Assembly (NCBI GenBank): GCA_019918135.1
Contig: WBZZ01000821.1
Span: 41,489-105,488 of the forward strand
Length of the DNA: 64,000 bases
Source of the DNA: Paulinella micropora
Lineage: Eukaryota > Cercozoa > Imbricatea > Euglyphida > Paulinellidae
Reading direction: 5' to 3'
In this document: in pieces, positions 40,884 through 51,041 of the stretch
Numbering within the stretch: position 1 is the stretch's first letter
Layout of the letters: every line of letters starts with the position of its first letter
Program-made: the position numbers and the translations under genes
The notes under the pieces: model-generated
Database searches by the model: none
What the model was told of the DNA's origin: nothing
Seen by the model: the letters and a program-made list of their open reading frames with translations, nothing else

Positions 40884-42090
40884 TTACGGAAAAAGGAAAA
40901 AGGGGCTGACCGTAGCAAAATCGTCCTCTTTCCAGTGATGCATGGCCGCCTTCTGACTGATGCTGCCCACGGCATGGGCATCCAGCTTGGTCAAGTTGAC
41001 GTACACAAGGCAAGACTTGAAGCACAAAAGCGGGTGAGCCAATTTGGGGTCTGTAGCCAGAGCCTCCTTGAGTGCGGCGATTCCAAGGTTTCCTCCAAGC
41101 ACCAAGTAGTAGACATCTTGGTGCTTCGCGTTCGAGTAAGTCCTCTTGACTTCGTCCGTAGGCCAAGCCAACTGAGTGTTCTGCGTGACCTTGCGCTCAG
41201 GGATGAGACCAGCGGTGGCCTCCTGGAACTGTTGAATAGTGGAGAATTGCGTGTAATTCAACGGGTCATTCCAGAACGGTTAAACAAACTTGTCCTCGTC
41301 GATTAACCCAATACTTTGTTTGCCTTTGGCCGTCAACATCACTGGATAAACATAAGCAGGCGGCAGGTTCTCGAAACGGTTTTCTTTGATTTTGCCCACA
41401 AGGCTTTTGACTTGGTTGGAGTTCAGCGGTCGAGTCTGCCAAGCCGGACTTGCTCTGAAAAGACGCTTGTAGACGATCTCGAACTTTGCAACCTCGTGGT
41501 TCATGCGAATTCTGAGATGCGTTTTCTCCAATTCGGTGAGGGATTCACCCTGCTTGCGCTCAGACTGGATGGTCTTCTGTTGGATATTCACAGCTATTGT
41601 ATCTCGGTTGTCGCGTTCGTCAGCATGGGACACCAAAGATCTTGCACGTGAATTTGAAGTCTGCAGCCTCTTCCTGGTTGTTTTGTTTGCAGGGTCACCT
41701 CCCTTGCCAGATCTTTTGCGCTTCAAGCGAGTTTTTTTTTCCTTGCCTTTTTCCCCTTCTTGTTCCTCCAACGGTGCAGAAGGTTTTTGTTCCTCGCCTT
41801 GTCACAAGTTCCCCCTCTTGTTCCTCTGCCTTATCATGTTCCTCTTCTTGTTGCTCAGTCAATTTGCCCTCTTCTTCAACGCTCTCTTCGTCGGCTTCTT
41901 CTAAATCTTCCTGTTCAACTTCCGTGCTTGTTTGCTTACTTTTGGTGTCGGCTGCCTGGTCGTGAACAACAGGAGTTTCTTGCGTGTCTTCGTTTTCGCC
42001 AATAATAATCATGGGAACAGGTGCAGTGTTGCTGCCCAGGACAAGAGAAGAAGGGGACTGGGCCCTATTTGCTGTCGGTGAAGCAACCAC
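40884..42090 (-). pseudogene. Unrecognised gene, weakly ParB-like, frameshifted and truncated
   Basis: The first stretch (41695-42090) is acidic and Glu-rich. The second (41280-41771) is basic, then contains RPLNSNQVKSLVGKIKEN and LPPAYVYPVMLTAKG. After a stop at 41280 the frame resumes as NYTQFSTIQQFQEATAG ... YYLVLGGNLGIAALKEALA, and ends at the Copia LTR. The arrangement of an RPL-x-x-x-V-x-x-L start and a later V-L-G-G-N-x-x-x-A-L motif is reminiscent of ParB/sulfiredoxin-type folds, where a GG-H/N loop binds nucleotide. This is only a resemblance. It may be host or belong to another mobile element; its 3' end is lost at the LTR. Confidence 0.4.
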
Positions 42091-42205
42091 CTTGGTTTGG
42101 TTCGAAGGGGATCCAACAAATGTCTGAGTTATACTGGGATTTTTCGGCGATGATGCTGCGCAACTCGTTGAACTGGAGCGTGACAGGCTCGAAGAGTATG
42201 TATAG

Positions 42206-42523
42206 TCACATCGGGTACAGGGACCATGATCTCCTTGGTGGTCGTGGTTTGGGTACTCGGGCTGTACCGTACTGGTCCCAGTGGCGGTTGTGGTATGTTA
42301 GGTTGTGGAGGATTTGGGGGTCCCTTCCCGCGTCGGTGGCTTGTTGTGTTGTGTATTCGATGATCGCATTGGTCCACTGGGGCTGGTCAATGTGGCGTAG
42401 GTGCTCATCCCAGGAATCCCTTATGCTCGTTCCCCAGGCCTGGGTGAGGTCCTGTTCCGTGACAACGGGGACGTTGAGAGGGTATGGGTCCTCGGCTGGT
42501 GTGGGGATTTGATGGTGGGGCAT
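42206..42523 (-). pseudogene. Non-LTR element, ORF fragment 4 (unrecognised)
   Basis: A 105-residue stretch (QIPTPAEDPYPLNVPVV ... WTNAIIEYTTQQATDAG) with the same Pro/His/Trp-rich style as the fragments to its right and the RNase H-RT fragment beyond the Copia. It has no domain I recognise. It is the last part of the 5' half before the interruption. Confidence 0.45.
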
Positions 42524-42586
42524 AGGGGTTTCTTGGGAGGTAGGGGCATCGAGCGCACCTAGCAGAATATCCTGTCGACTATGTTG

Positions 42587-43924
42587 CTATGTTGCGTCGG
42601 GGGTCAGTATCGCAGCCTGGGGTCCTAGGACGGCCACCAGCAGTTGGTGAGCCTCCCTGGGGGTGTGGAGACGCGCCCTGAATAGTTCGGCGTAATGGGT
42701 AGTAGTGTCCTGGTGACTGGGGTGGAGGCGAGGTTTGGCTTGTCTTGCTTTGCGGTATAATAGGCACCGGTCTGCATCCCATTCAGCATTCTGGGTGGAG
42801 TGGTCCGGCATTGCCCGTAGTCTCGCGTCCATTTGACTGCGTTGATGGGTGCGGTTTAGTTGATCCCGTGCCCGGGCAATGGTGTTCGTGGCTTCTTTAA
42901 GATCCTCTTCCTGCTCCCGGGTTAGTGGTTGTATGATTTCCTTTTCTCGATGTGACCATAGCCTCATGATTGCCCTAGTCCCTGATTGGATGTCCAGGGT
43001 TCTGGCTAGTTGTTCCCATCGTTTCCACGTAAGGATTGGGTTTGGTGGTAGGTCACCTTTTGTTAGGAATCCGTGGATTTCCGTGAGGGTTTGTTGAAAG
43101 ACCAGTCTTGTGGCGGGAATCTGTGTGGGTCGGCGTCGCTGGTCGCGCTGAGGTGGTGTGGTTGTGGGTTGAAGGGGTGATGTTTGGTCTCCTTGTTGTG
43201 GTGGGTGTGTGTCAGATGCAGCGGCGCGCGCTGCGGCGACTGCTCTGGTCATCAGCGCCTGTGGGCCTTGTTGGGTTGCTATGCTTGCTTGGACGCTGGT
43301 CTCGAATTTTTCCCGTTGGAGGGGCGTCCATTTCGAGGGTTTATCTCGTGGCTCGTTCAATCTCTCGGGGTGATTATCCTGCCGGGGTTCCTGGAGCATG
43401 TCTAGTGTTCTCTTTGTTCTCCAGTTCGGTCGGGTGGGTCGGAATGTTTTAGTAGGAATGGGTTCGTCTGGATCCCCTGGTCGGTATTGCTGTTCTAACC
43501 TCATGCGGGCATTATTGAGTCTACCGCTTATCCAGTCCCCAAGGTTTGTTAGACCGTGGCGACAAAGGATGCCGGACCGAATCTTACTGTTCTCCTTTTC
43601 AATTGCATCGTAGTCTACGGGTGTGGGGGTCGTGCTATCCGAGGTGGGTTGACGAGTCGCATTGAAGTACGTTTTGTCCATTTGGAGTAACCGTGCCGCG
43701 ACTTCGGCCCATTTCACGGGGGAGATTATAAGATCCTGTTTGTTGGGGTGTATGTCCGTGATCGCCTCTGGGGCGTCAGTAACCTCCAGTTCTAGGACCC
43801 ATCTTGGGCTCCGATATCTAAATAAATCCACGTAAAGCGCGGGGGGTCTTTGCGTGGTTTTAGGAGTTGTTTGAGTGTGTTGTGGCGGATAACTGGTAGG
43901 AGGACCCGTTGGGGGTTCAGCCAC
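42587..43924 (-). pseudogene. Non-LTR element, ORF fragment 3 (helical linker)
   Basis: A 445-residue open frame with a Pro/Thr-rich start, a helix-rich centre (PTPVDYDAIEKENSKIRSGI, WTPLQREKFETSVQASIATQ), and a charged helical C-terminal half (TREQEEDLKEATNTIARARD). I see no catalytic motifs. It lies after the protease-like part of the same minus-strand series, with frame changes at both ends, so it is probably the linker between the protease-like and RNase H domains of one large polyprotein. Confidence 0.55.
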
Positions 43925-44221
43925 GGTGCTCTTGATGGCGGAAAGTAGCTCTTGTCCGGGTGGTATTGTCGATCATGTCGGAGGAGTATATTACACTCTA
44001 CTGGTTGGCAGTTGATAAGGATAGAGTGTGGTTTTCTGTGTCGAATGTGTCCCATAACCTCGTGCAGTTTCAGCGTGTACCAGCATGGGATGAGGCATAC
44101 GTGGTCTTGGAACAGGATGGTTTCCATGATGTGGCGTGGACATGGCTTTGTCTATCCCGGGTGGGAATCCAGGGAGGGATGATTATCTTGGTACCCATGG
44201 CTGCGGTTAAGAGCAGCATTT

Positions 44222-45793
44222 CTAAGACCCACTGTGCCGCTGAGGGGGCATCTGGGTGTGGTATGTGCTCCATGGTGGGGATTTGGGGTCTGGGACGGTG
44301 ATGGGGAGTTTCGGATTGGGGAGGACTTTCGGCCCCTGTGGGGTGGGATCTATGTTGGCGGCTATGCATGCAAGGCCTAGTTGGCGTTGGGTCCCGGTTA
44401 ATATCGGGGAGGCAAGGCGGCCTGTGAGGGGTCGTGTTACCCATGAGGGTGGTGGTTTCGGTAGGTCGGGACATTTGGAGAGGTATTTGCGCAGGACGTG
44501 GGAATTGGAAGGTATGTGCCCGTGCTTGTACAGTGAAGATGTTTGTGTCCATGGGAGGCCGGCCGGTGCATTAAGGCGGGATTCCATATGGACTGCCTGG
44601 TTCAGAAGAGAAAGTGCGTGTTGTGAGATCACGTGGTTGCTTCTTTGTTCTTCCTCATTGCGGACCCTGTCTGTTAGTTTACGTAGTTTCTTGATCTTCA
44701 GGGCGAGGCGGTGGTGCCAGTGTTTGGGATCTCTTTTACGTATTGGGTGGGCGTCGCAGAGGTCTTGATGTGGTAGTGGGTCGGTTGGGTTGGCAGCGGC
44801 GATGGGGGGCTGAGGCGCCATGGTGGGTTTGGATGGCTTAATCTGATTGTATACCAGTACTGTTCCATGTTTTCCTATGAATCCCCATCCCTGTTTAGGA
44901 GGGAGGATAGACAGTTTGGTATCGTCAAGGCATATCCATGTCCCGTCGGGTTGGGGGGTCAGGAATACCAGGTGGGGGAGCTCCTGGTCTGGGGCGCTTC
45001 TGCAAATAGCTCCGTCTAGTGTATATCCGTGCTGACCCTTACCTCCCCAGCTATCAGGCTTGACCCAGAGTTTTTCCGGGATCGTCAAGCGAGGCGGGGG
45101 CAGATCTTTTATAACCTTGTCGCGCTGTGGTAAGGGATGTTGGCCTGGGTTGGTGTGTGTGATGGCGAACCAAAGGGTCAAGGGTCTGTTCATTAGGGAC
45201 TGTTCTGTCTCAAGGGTGTGGCTGCAGCGGGAGCACTTGCGGTCGTCCTGGCGTCTGCGCCAATGTTGCAGGAGGGATTCCAGGGAGAGTTGAGATCCTG
45301 GGAGGGCCTGTCCTGGGGAGTATGCAATTCAATGATGGGATCAATGCGTTCGCTGGATGTTGATCCACCGCAAGCGTAGCATTGGCTGCTGGAGGTGATT
45401 TGACATCGCCATTTTGAGATTATGTTGCTCCCATCCTGGTCTTCGATCATTCGAAGGAGAGCGTGGATACCTTTTATGGCCTTGTGGATGGTTCCTGGAT
45501 GGCCTGGTTTGAAGGTGGGGTGCAGGTGTGACAGGGCTGTTGCATCCCCAAGCCACGGTACTCTTAGGGGGGCCCAGGTGCCCATCCCTCTCTTGGGGGT
45601 CAGGGTTGTCAGAGTATTACTGATGAGATGGAGGGTGTGTTGAGGTGAGCCCGATTGAGGCAGTCTCTGTTGCCGCGTCCATGCTTGTACAGTTTGTGGT
45701 AAGTCCCGTGTTGATGCTAATGCTTGCATGGTGGTAATGATCCAGCACATGGTTCCAGGGTTATGGATTCCTCGGCGGTTGCACGTGTTCCCT
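44222..45793 (-). pseudogene. Non-LTR element, ubiquitin-specific-protease (C19)-like domain
   Basis: The domain spans a frame change near 45290. Cys box: GIHNPGTMCWIITTMQALAS, matching the G-x-x-N-x-G-x-x-C-(W/Y)-x(4)-(L/M)-Q-x-L pattern; the Cys codon is 45745-45747. Zinc ribbon: CYACGG (~45370) and, after the frame change, KCSRCSH (~45240), the pairs seen in USPs. His box: YTLDGAICRSAPDQELPHLV, with His at 44971-44973 in the GHY position, then WICLDDTKL (44915-44940) and a VLVYNQI end. The key Cys, His and Asp are all present. USPs cleave ubiquitin from proteins; what a retrotransposon would do with one is unknown. The C-terminal ~150 residues after the domain are Pro/Thr/Leu-rich and unrecognised. 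Confidence 0.75.
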
Positions 45794-47673
45794 GTGGGGA
45801 GTGGCTCCTTGGACGGCTGGGTAGTGGCAGTGGAATTTCTCTTTCCCCCTACCTGCATGTGGATATCGACATGGGGTTCCCGGGGCGGCTGTTGGCGTTT
45901 AGGCCCAAGGGGCTTTCCTCCCTTCCCTGGGGGTTGTCGATGGGAAGGCGTGGGCAACCTCATCGTCCGCTGGGGCTCATGGTCTCTGGCTGCTGGAGTA
46001 AACTCACTGCTAATGTGTATCTTCCGCCGCCGGACTGTGACGATTCGCGGAGGCGGATGAAGTGTCGCTTGGGGCACTTCTGCGTTTTGGTCTTTCCCGT
46101 CGCGTTTTGGTGAGCCTTCATCTCCTTCTGCGGTTGAGTCTGTCTCGTCCTGGGCTCCTAAGGCGGCCTCGGATTGGTTTTCCTCCCCCTCCGATTGGTC
46201 CACCCCTTCCGATGCGTCTTGATTTTCCTCCCTTTCCGATTCGGATTGGTTGTCATCACCTTTCTCCTCTGATTGGTTTTTCTCCTCTTCCGATTCGTCC
46301 GCGTCTTCGGATGAGCTGGACGACGAGGTCGAGTCTGATGGGTCCTCGAGTGGACTTCGCTGTGTAGTGAATGAGACCCGTTTGACCGGAGGTCCCTGTT
46401 TTGTGGAGAGGAGTGGGGCTGGTGCCTGGCGGTGGGTCTTCAGTTGGGTAGCTGGTTCAGATTTTACCACGGCCTTGGGCGGGGGTCCCTTCTTAGTGTT
46501 CGAAGGAGCCTTGGACTTCGCTGTTCTCGGAGTCTGTGTCGGCTTTTGTGGTTTGGCCGCTGTGAGCGCTATCTGTCTTCGGGGTGCCTGTGGGTTCTTC
46601 TGTTTCCCCTGTTGCAGTGTCAGTGAACCGGGGGATGGTGTAGGATGTGGTGGTTGTTTCGGTTTAGTTGGTGGGGGTTGCTCCCCTTTCGCCGGGCCTG
46701 TGGTTGGGGGTACCTCCACGGCGTGGGTGAGCTTGGCACGTTTAGCTTTCATCTTCATGCGTTGCCGGTACCGCTTCATGGCTCGTTTAGTGTGTTGGAC
46801 AGGTATGGGTGTGACCGGGTTGGAAGCTTGTCGTCGAGCAGGTGGACGCTGTATAGGTGGTGGGACCTCTTGCAAGGCCGGGATAGTCGTGGTTGTGGGA
46901 GGGACTGTCAGCGCCGCCCAGATACTCTTGGCCACCCATTGTAGGTGTAGTGGTGGCGTGGGCGGCCATTGTGCACCGGGGAGGTTGTCCGGAAGCACCA
47001 GGAGGGTTTTCCAATCTTGCTGTGTCGCCCAGATGTCCCGTTCCCACGATGGGGTGCCTACAGTGTTGGCCTTGGCAGATGCCGCTGCTATGGTTTTAAT
47101 TTGGGAAATCTGGTTATATCCCAGTTGGATCAAGGGGTTTTGGAGAAGTGTGCTGATGGTGAATTCGCCCAGGAGCTGCTGGACGGGGAGCGATGGTCCG
47201 GGGAGATCGGTTTGCGACAGGGGGTGTGGGGTCTCCCCGGATCCGAATATAAAATGATTCGGGGCTGGCATCCCCTGAGGGAGTAGCGTAGAGGGGTGGG
47301 GTGAGGATGAGGTGAGCGGTGATGGAAGGAGTGTCTTATTAGCTCTCCTAATGATCGCCTGCTTCTTTTTCGGTGGCGGTTCGCAAGGGTTTGGATCCTC
47401 CCTCCCTGTCCTCATGGTGGATAAAGTCAGCATGCCTGCACGATTCCGTGCTGGCTGTGGTCGTTCGTTGTTCAGGGCATCCTGGGGTTCGGTGCGAGCA
47501 GAAGGGGAGATCTTTCCGGTCTCTCCTGGCATTCCAGTGATGGGAAGGATCCCTCGAGCGGGGCCTGCGGATGTGGTAGTCGAGGCTCCCTGTCTCGATG
47601 TATCTGAGCGTTTCCTATCCGTATCCCCGGCAAGTGTCAGGTAGAGAATTTTCTGCATCATTATCTTGTTCAC
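45193..47673 (-). pseudogene. Non-LTR element, N-terminal ORF fragment
   Basis: An 826-residue frame. The first ~15 residues are encoded by host DNA across the junction at ~47631, so the true element start is downstream. The body is Pro/Thr/Gln-rich, with a basic patch (KRAMKRYRQRMKMKAKRAK, residue ~300), a Ser/Glu/Asp-rich acidic tract at about residues 447-525, and the USP Cys box near residue 642. The first CxxC of the zinc ribbon is near residue 768; beyond it the recorded frame is wrong and the domain continues in another frame. Disordered, nucleic-acid-binding-like N-termini are usual in retroelement ORFs. Confidence 0.7.
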
Positions 47674-47680
47674 ATTTCAG

Positions 47681-47983
47681 GAAACTCAGAAGCAAGTGAG
47701 TTTGTTGTGACTGCTGTGACTGGAAAAACTGAATTTTTGCTTTGTGTGGCCATGGTAGATCAACCTCGGAACTCCACCCTTCAAGCAAGTACTGCTGCTG
47801 CTTCACCAGGAAGAAGTGCAGCGTTTTCACCTTTACCCGCAACTTCATTGCAAGCGCAAGAGCTGCAAATTGGACTGAAAGGACATGCTGGTGCATTGGA
47901 AGGAATGCCAGATGATGTATTTCTGTGTTTATTATTTGATGAAAGATTCTGCGCAAAGCGCTTGGACAAAAATGCGTCATGAA
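47681..47983 (+). pseudogene. ADP-ribosylglycohydrolase, orphan last exon
   Basis: This is the terminal exon (NSEASEFVVTAVTGKTE ... RLDKNAS, ending TGA) of the gene that is nearly complete at 59865-61670, preceded by the same 39/40-bp intron ending TTTCAG. The catalytic exons are missing on its left, where the non-LTR element starts. Confidence 0.8.
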
Positions 47984-48376
47984 TCCTTTCCGACCTGCAG
48001 TTTATGGGGGGGGGGGGGGGTGGGGCACCAATGTACTATTTGGCTGGGTGCCACCGGCAATGGCGGGGAAGGAGCCATTCCCCTGCAGTGTCAGAAATAG
48101 AACCATTTGGCGTGAAACAACGCTATGGCGCTGGACCTCTCTCTGTCCTGTTCTCTCTTTTTCTGTCTCTCTTATTCTCTCTCTCTTTCTCTCTGCCTTT
48201 ATTGATAAATATAAGGAAAATTACTAGTAAACCCATTTGACGTCAGAGAAGTCTTTCTGCTATGCGATCTTCTTGATACAGCTTGAGCGATGTCATTAGT
48301 AGTGGTACGACAGACAGTGTCAGCGACGCCTGCAGCATGTCTTTTACATGAGACTACTGACCTAGAGTTGCTCACC
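47984..48376. other. Intergenic region with G and CT runs
   Basis: A G15 run (48006-48020) and a CT-rich tract (48150-48200). No gene is seen. An identical copy is at 61671-62063. Confidence 0.7.
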
Positions 48377-48580
48377 TGACCTAGTGAATTCCGACCACTC
48401 AACCGGAATCTTCAAAGTTTTTGCTCTCATTACAAGTGGTTTGGTCTGTTTTCCTGAAAGATGTGCTGTGTTGTTTGGAGTCTTGGGCCTGTGCGGTTCC
48501 GAGATCCAGTTGCCTGTGTTTGTGCAGGCGCCCGCAGAGATAGAGCCAGGCGACTTCAGGCGTTCGCGCATCACCAAGAG
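48377..48580 (+). repeat. Gene-leader repeat, copy 1 (upstream of LRR gene)
   Basis: CCTAGTGAATTCCGACCACTC and about 200 bp following are similar (roughly 85% by eye) to 50749-50930, after the LRR gene. The repeat therefore lies at the same place relative to successive gene units and probably marks the promoter/leader of tandemly duplicated F-box/LRR genes. Confidence 0.7.
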
Positions 48581-50452
48581 AAGAATCCTGGACCAAACGA
48601 AGCAAGTGAAGCACAAGCAACTGAAGAAGCAGAAGAAGGAGAGGCAAGAAGGACAGAACCTGGTCTTAGAGAAACAGCTGCTGTTGGGAAGCTGGGGGTT
48701 ACGTTAGCTAGCAGCTCCACTAAACTTGTGCTGCCAGTGGCAGGCCTCTCTCCCACCTCTTCCTTCTTGCCTTCCGATCCCTCCTCTCTCTCCTCCTCCT
48801 CCTCCTCCTGTTCCTCCTCTTCCTCTTCCTCCTCTTCCTCCCCTTCCTCCTCTTCCCCCTCTTCTTCTCAGTCTCTACTGGAGTGGTTCCCAGGAAAGCG
48901 TCCAGACGTGCAACCTGCAAGTTGTATTGAGAATGATGCCAGGCTGCTGTTGATACCAGTTAACCTGTGGGGTTGCATCCGGGACTACGTCGGGTGGATC
49001 AAGATGGCGCCTCTAGCGCGTGTCTGCAAGTTCCTAGCAAACCTAACAAAAAATCCACGGTTCTGGAATGGATTACGAGAGCCAGTGCTTGACTTGAGCT
49101 CATTCGAACATGCGGAACCTCTGTTGGCACTGAGGCAAGTATGGAGGGAGAGCAAAGTCTCCTTTTCCAGGGTTTGCCTGCCTCGGGACAGGCGGGGACG
49201 CTTGAACGTGTCAGACTCTGTGACCTCGAACTGCTTGATAGTACTGGTGTTCAGCACCTCAGTCTAAGCAGCTGCATCGTAGCGCGTGACCGCGACGACA
49301 ACAATCATCGACTCACGGATGCTAGGCTTGCCTACTTGTCCGCGCTGCCTCTCCAACACCTCAGTCTCTTTGCGTGCGAGGCTGTCACGGACGCGGGGCT
49401 GCCTCACTTGTTCCCTTCCCCTCCAACACCTCAATTTGGCTTATTGCTTGGGAATCACTGACGCGGGGCTGGCTCACTTGTCTGCGTTACCCCTTAAGCA
49501 CCTCAATCTCAGTGGGTGCGAGGCAGTCACGGACGCGGGGCTTGCTCACTTGTCTTTCCTTCCACTCGAACACCTCAATTTGTGTTATTGCTTGAGAATC
49601 ACCGACGCTGGGCTGGCTCACTTGTCTGCGCTACCTCTTAAGACCTCTATCTCAGTGGGTACGAGGCAGTCACGGACGCGGGGCTTGCTCACTTGTCTTT
49701 CCTTCCACTCCATCACCTCCATCTGGAATATTGCTCGGCAACCACGGACGCGGGGCTGGCTCACTTGTCTTCCCTCCCCCTCGAACACCTGGATCTCAAT
49801 GAGTGCTATCAAATCACTGACGCGGGGCTGGCTCACTTGTCTTCCCTCCCCCTCGAACACCTGGATCTCAATGAGTGCTATCAAATCACTGACGCGGCGC
49901 TGGCTCACTTGTCTGGGCTGCCTCTCCAACACCTCGATCTCCGTGAGTGCAAGGCAGTCACGGACGCGGGGATAGTTCACTTGTCTTCTCGTCCTCTCCA
50001 ACACCTCCATCTGACAAATTGCTTTGCAATCACTGACGCGGGGCTGGCTCACTTGTCTGCGCTGCCTCTCCAACACCTCAACCTTAGTGGGTGCGTGGCT
50101 GTCACGGACGCGGGGCTGGCTCACTTGTCTTCCCTTCCCCTCCAACACCTCAATTTGTCTTATTGCTTTGGAATCACTGGTGCGGGGCTGGCTCACTTGT
50201 CTGCGCTACCCCTTAAGCACCTCATTCTCAAAAGGTGCACTCACGGACGCGGGGCTTGCTCACTTGTCTTCCCTTCCCCTCACACACCTCAATCTGGAAT
50301 ATTGCTCGGCAATCACGGACGCGGGGCTGGCTCACTGGTCTGCGCTTCCTCTGCAGTATCTCAGTGTTTATCGTTGCCGCCAAGTCACAAGCGCTGGGCT
50401 GGCTCCATTCGTTGCGCGTCCTGAGTTAACGTTATTGCGTGATTTTGATTAA
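48461..50452 (+). pseudogene. F-box/leucine-rich-repeat protein, frameshifted, copy A
   Basis: The N-terminal frame (48461-49267) contains a poly-Ser tract encoded by (TCC)n, then an F-box-like helix set (LWGCIRDYVGWIKMAPLARV ... FWNGLREPVLDL). After a frame change near 49200 about sixteen 24-residue leucine-rich repeats follow, of the cysteine-containing type (GLAHLSALPLQHLNLSGC, then xxITDA). Units are 72 bp, but at about 49405, 49645 and 50235 small deletions shift the frame; reading resumes in another frame each time. It ends at 50452 after LAPFVARPELTLLRDFD. F-box/LRR proteins select targets for SCF ubiquitin ligases. Both copies share the frame changes, so they predate the duplication. 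Confidence 0.75.
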
Positions 50453-50748
50453 TGGATGGCGCGTTTTCAACATGCACCTTGATCTCTGTAGCTGCAGCAG
50501 AGACACCGCCAGCGACAGCACCAGTACCAGCAGAGGCAGCTAAGGCGGCAGGGGCAGCGAGCGGCTACATTGTTTGAATGTCGTATAAATAATAAAACAA
50601 CATTTACCTTGTAACCCAGGGCAACACACCTCGAGTGTGCGGGAAGCCCGAACTGAGGGGGAGTTTCCTCATGTCCGCTCAGTATGAGTGGTCTTGCCCT
50701 AGTGAATTCCGAGTACTGACCTAGTGAATTCCGACTAGTCCCCTGACC

Positions 50749-50930
50749 TAGTGAAATCCGACCACTCAACCGGAATCTTCAAACTTTTAGCTCTCCTGAC
50801 AAGTGGTGTGGTCTGTTTTCCTGAAAGCTGTGCTGTGTTGTTCAGAGTCTTGTTGGGCCTGTGTGGTTCCAAGATGCACTTGCTGGTGTTTGTGCTAGGC
50901 AACTTGAGGCGTTCGCGCATCATTGTGCCG
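50749..50930 (+). repeat. Gene-leader repeat, copy 2 (downstream of LRR gene)
   Basis: Related to 48377-48580. Just upstream, CCTAGTGAATTCCGA is present twice more (50699-50745), making a small cluster of this motif. No LRR gene follows here; the region runs into T12 and the decayed Copia, so a neighbouring tandem gene may have been lost. Confidence 0.65.
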
Positions 50931-51041
50931 CAGGGCTTTTTTTTTTTTTTAAACTCACAACAGAACATTAGTTGACTCTGCGGAAATTTGCGTATTTTAC
51001 GTGAGTTTACAGACTTGAGAAATAAAACTATGGATCAAGTT
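50931..51041. other. Spacer with T12 run
   Basis: A T12 run at 50938-50950 followed by AT-rich sequence. Nothing coding is visible. Confidence 0.5.

Larger units (their letters stand above)
42200..47630 (-). mobile_element. 5' half of non-LTR retrotransposon, inserted at ADP-ribosylglycohydrolase gene
   Basis: Same strand, same protein style and complementary domain content to 28364-32507 (N-terminal and protease-like parts here, RNase H-RT-REL there). Its right edge is sharp: at ~47631 the DNA becomes identical to 61319 onward, the last intron of the glycohydrolase gene. If both halves are one element, the Copia element and the 40.9-42.1 kb gene split it. Total coding length would be about 9.5 kb. 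Confidence 0.6.
47631..50313 (+). repeat. Segmental duplication, copy A (2.68 kb, direct)
   Basis: Matches 61319-64000 almost perfectly. Visible differences are a one-base insertion in an A run (GAGAATTTT vs GAGATTTT), one G in a G15/G14 run, and a C/T near 49643. Copy B continues to the window end, so the true length is unknown. Copy A lacks the glycohydrolase exons to the left because the non-LTR element starts there. Confidence 0.95.

Noticed and set aside
46250-47257. Plus-strand 335-residue frame across the non-LTR N-terminal ORF
   Set aside because: It is opposite an 826-residue minus frame with domain content; the plus product is Gly/Cys/Val-rich without motifs.
49618-50196. Minus-strand 192-residue frame (QVSQPRVRD repeats), and its copy at 63305-63883
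   Set aside because: It is the antisense of the LRR repeat. The plus strand shows a true LRR consensus; the antisense product has no recognisable fold.
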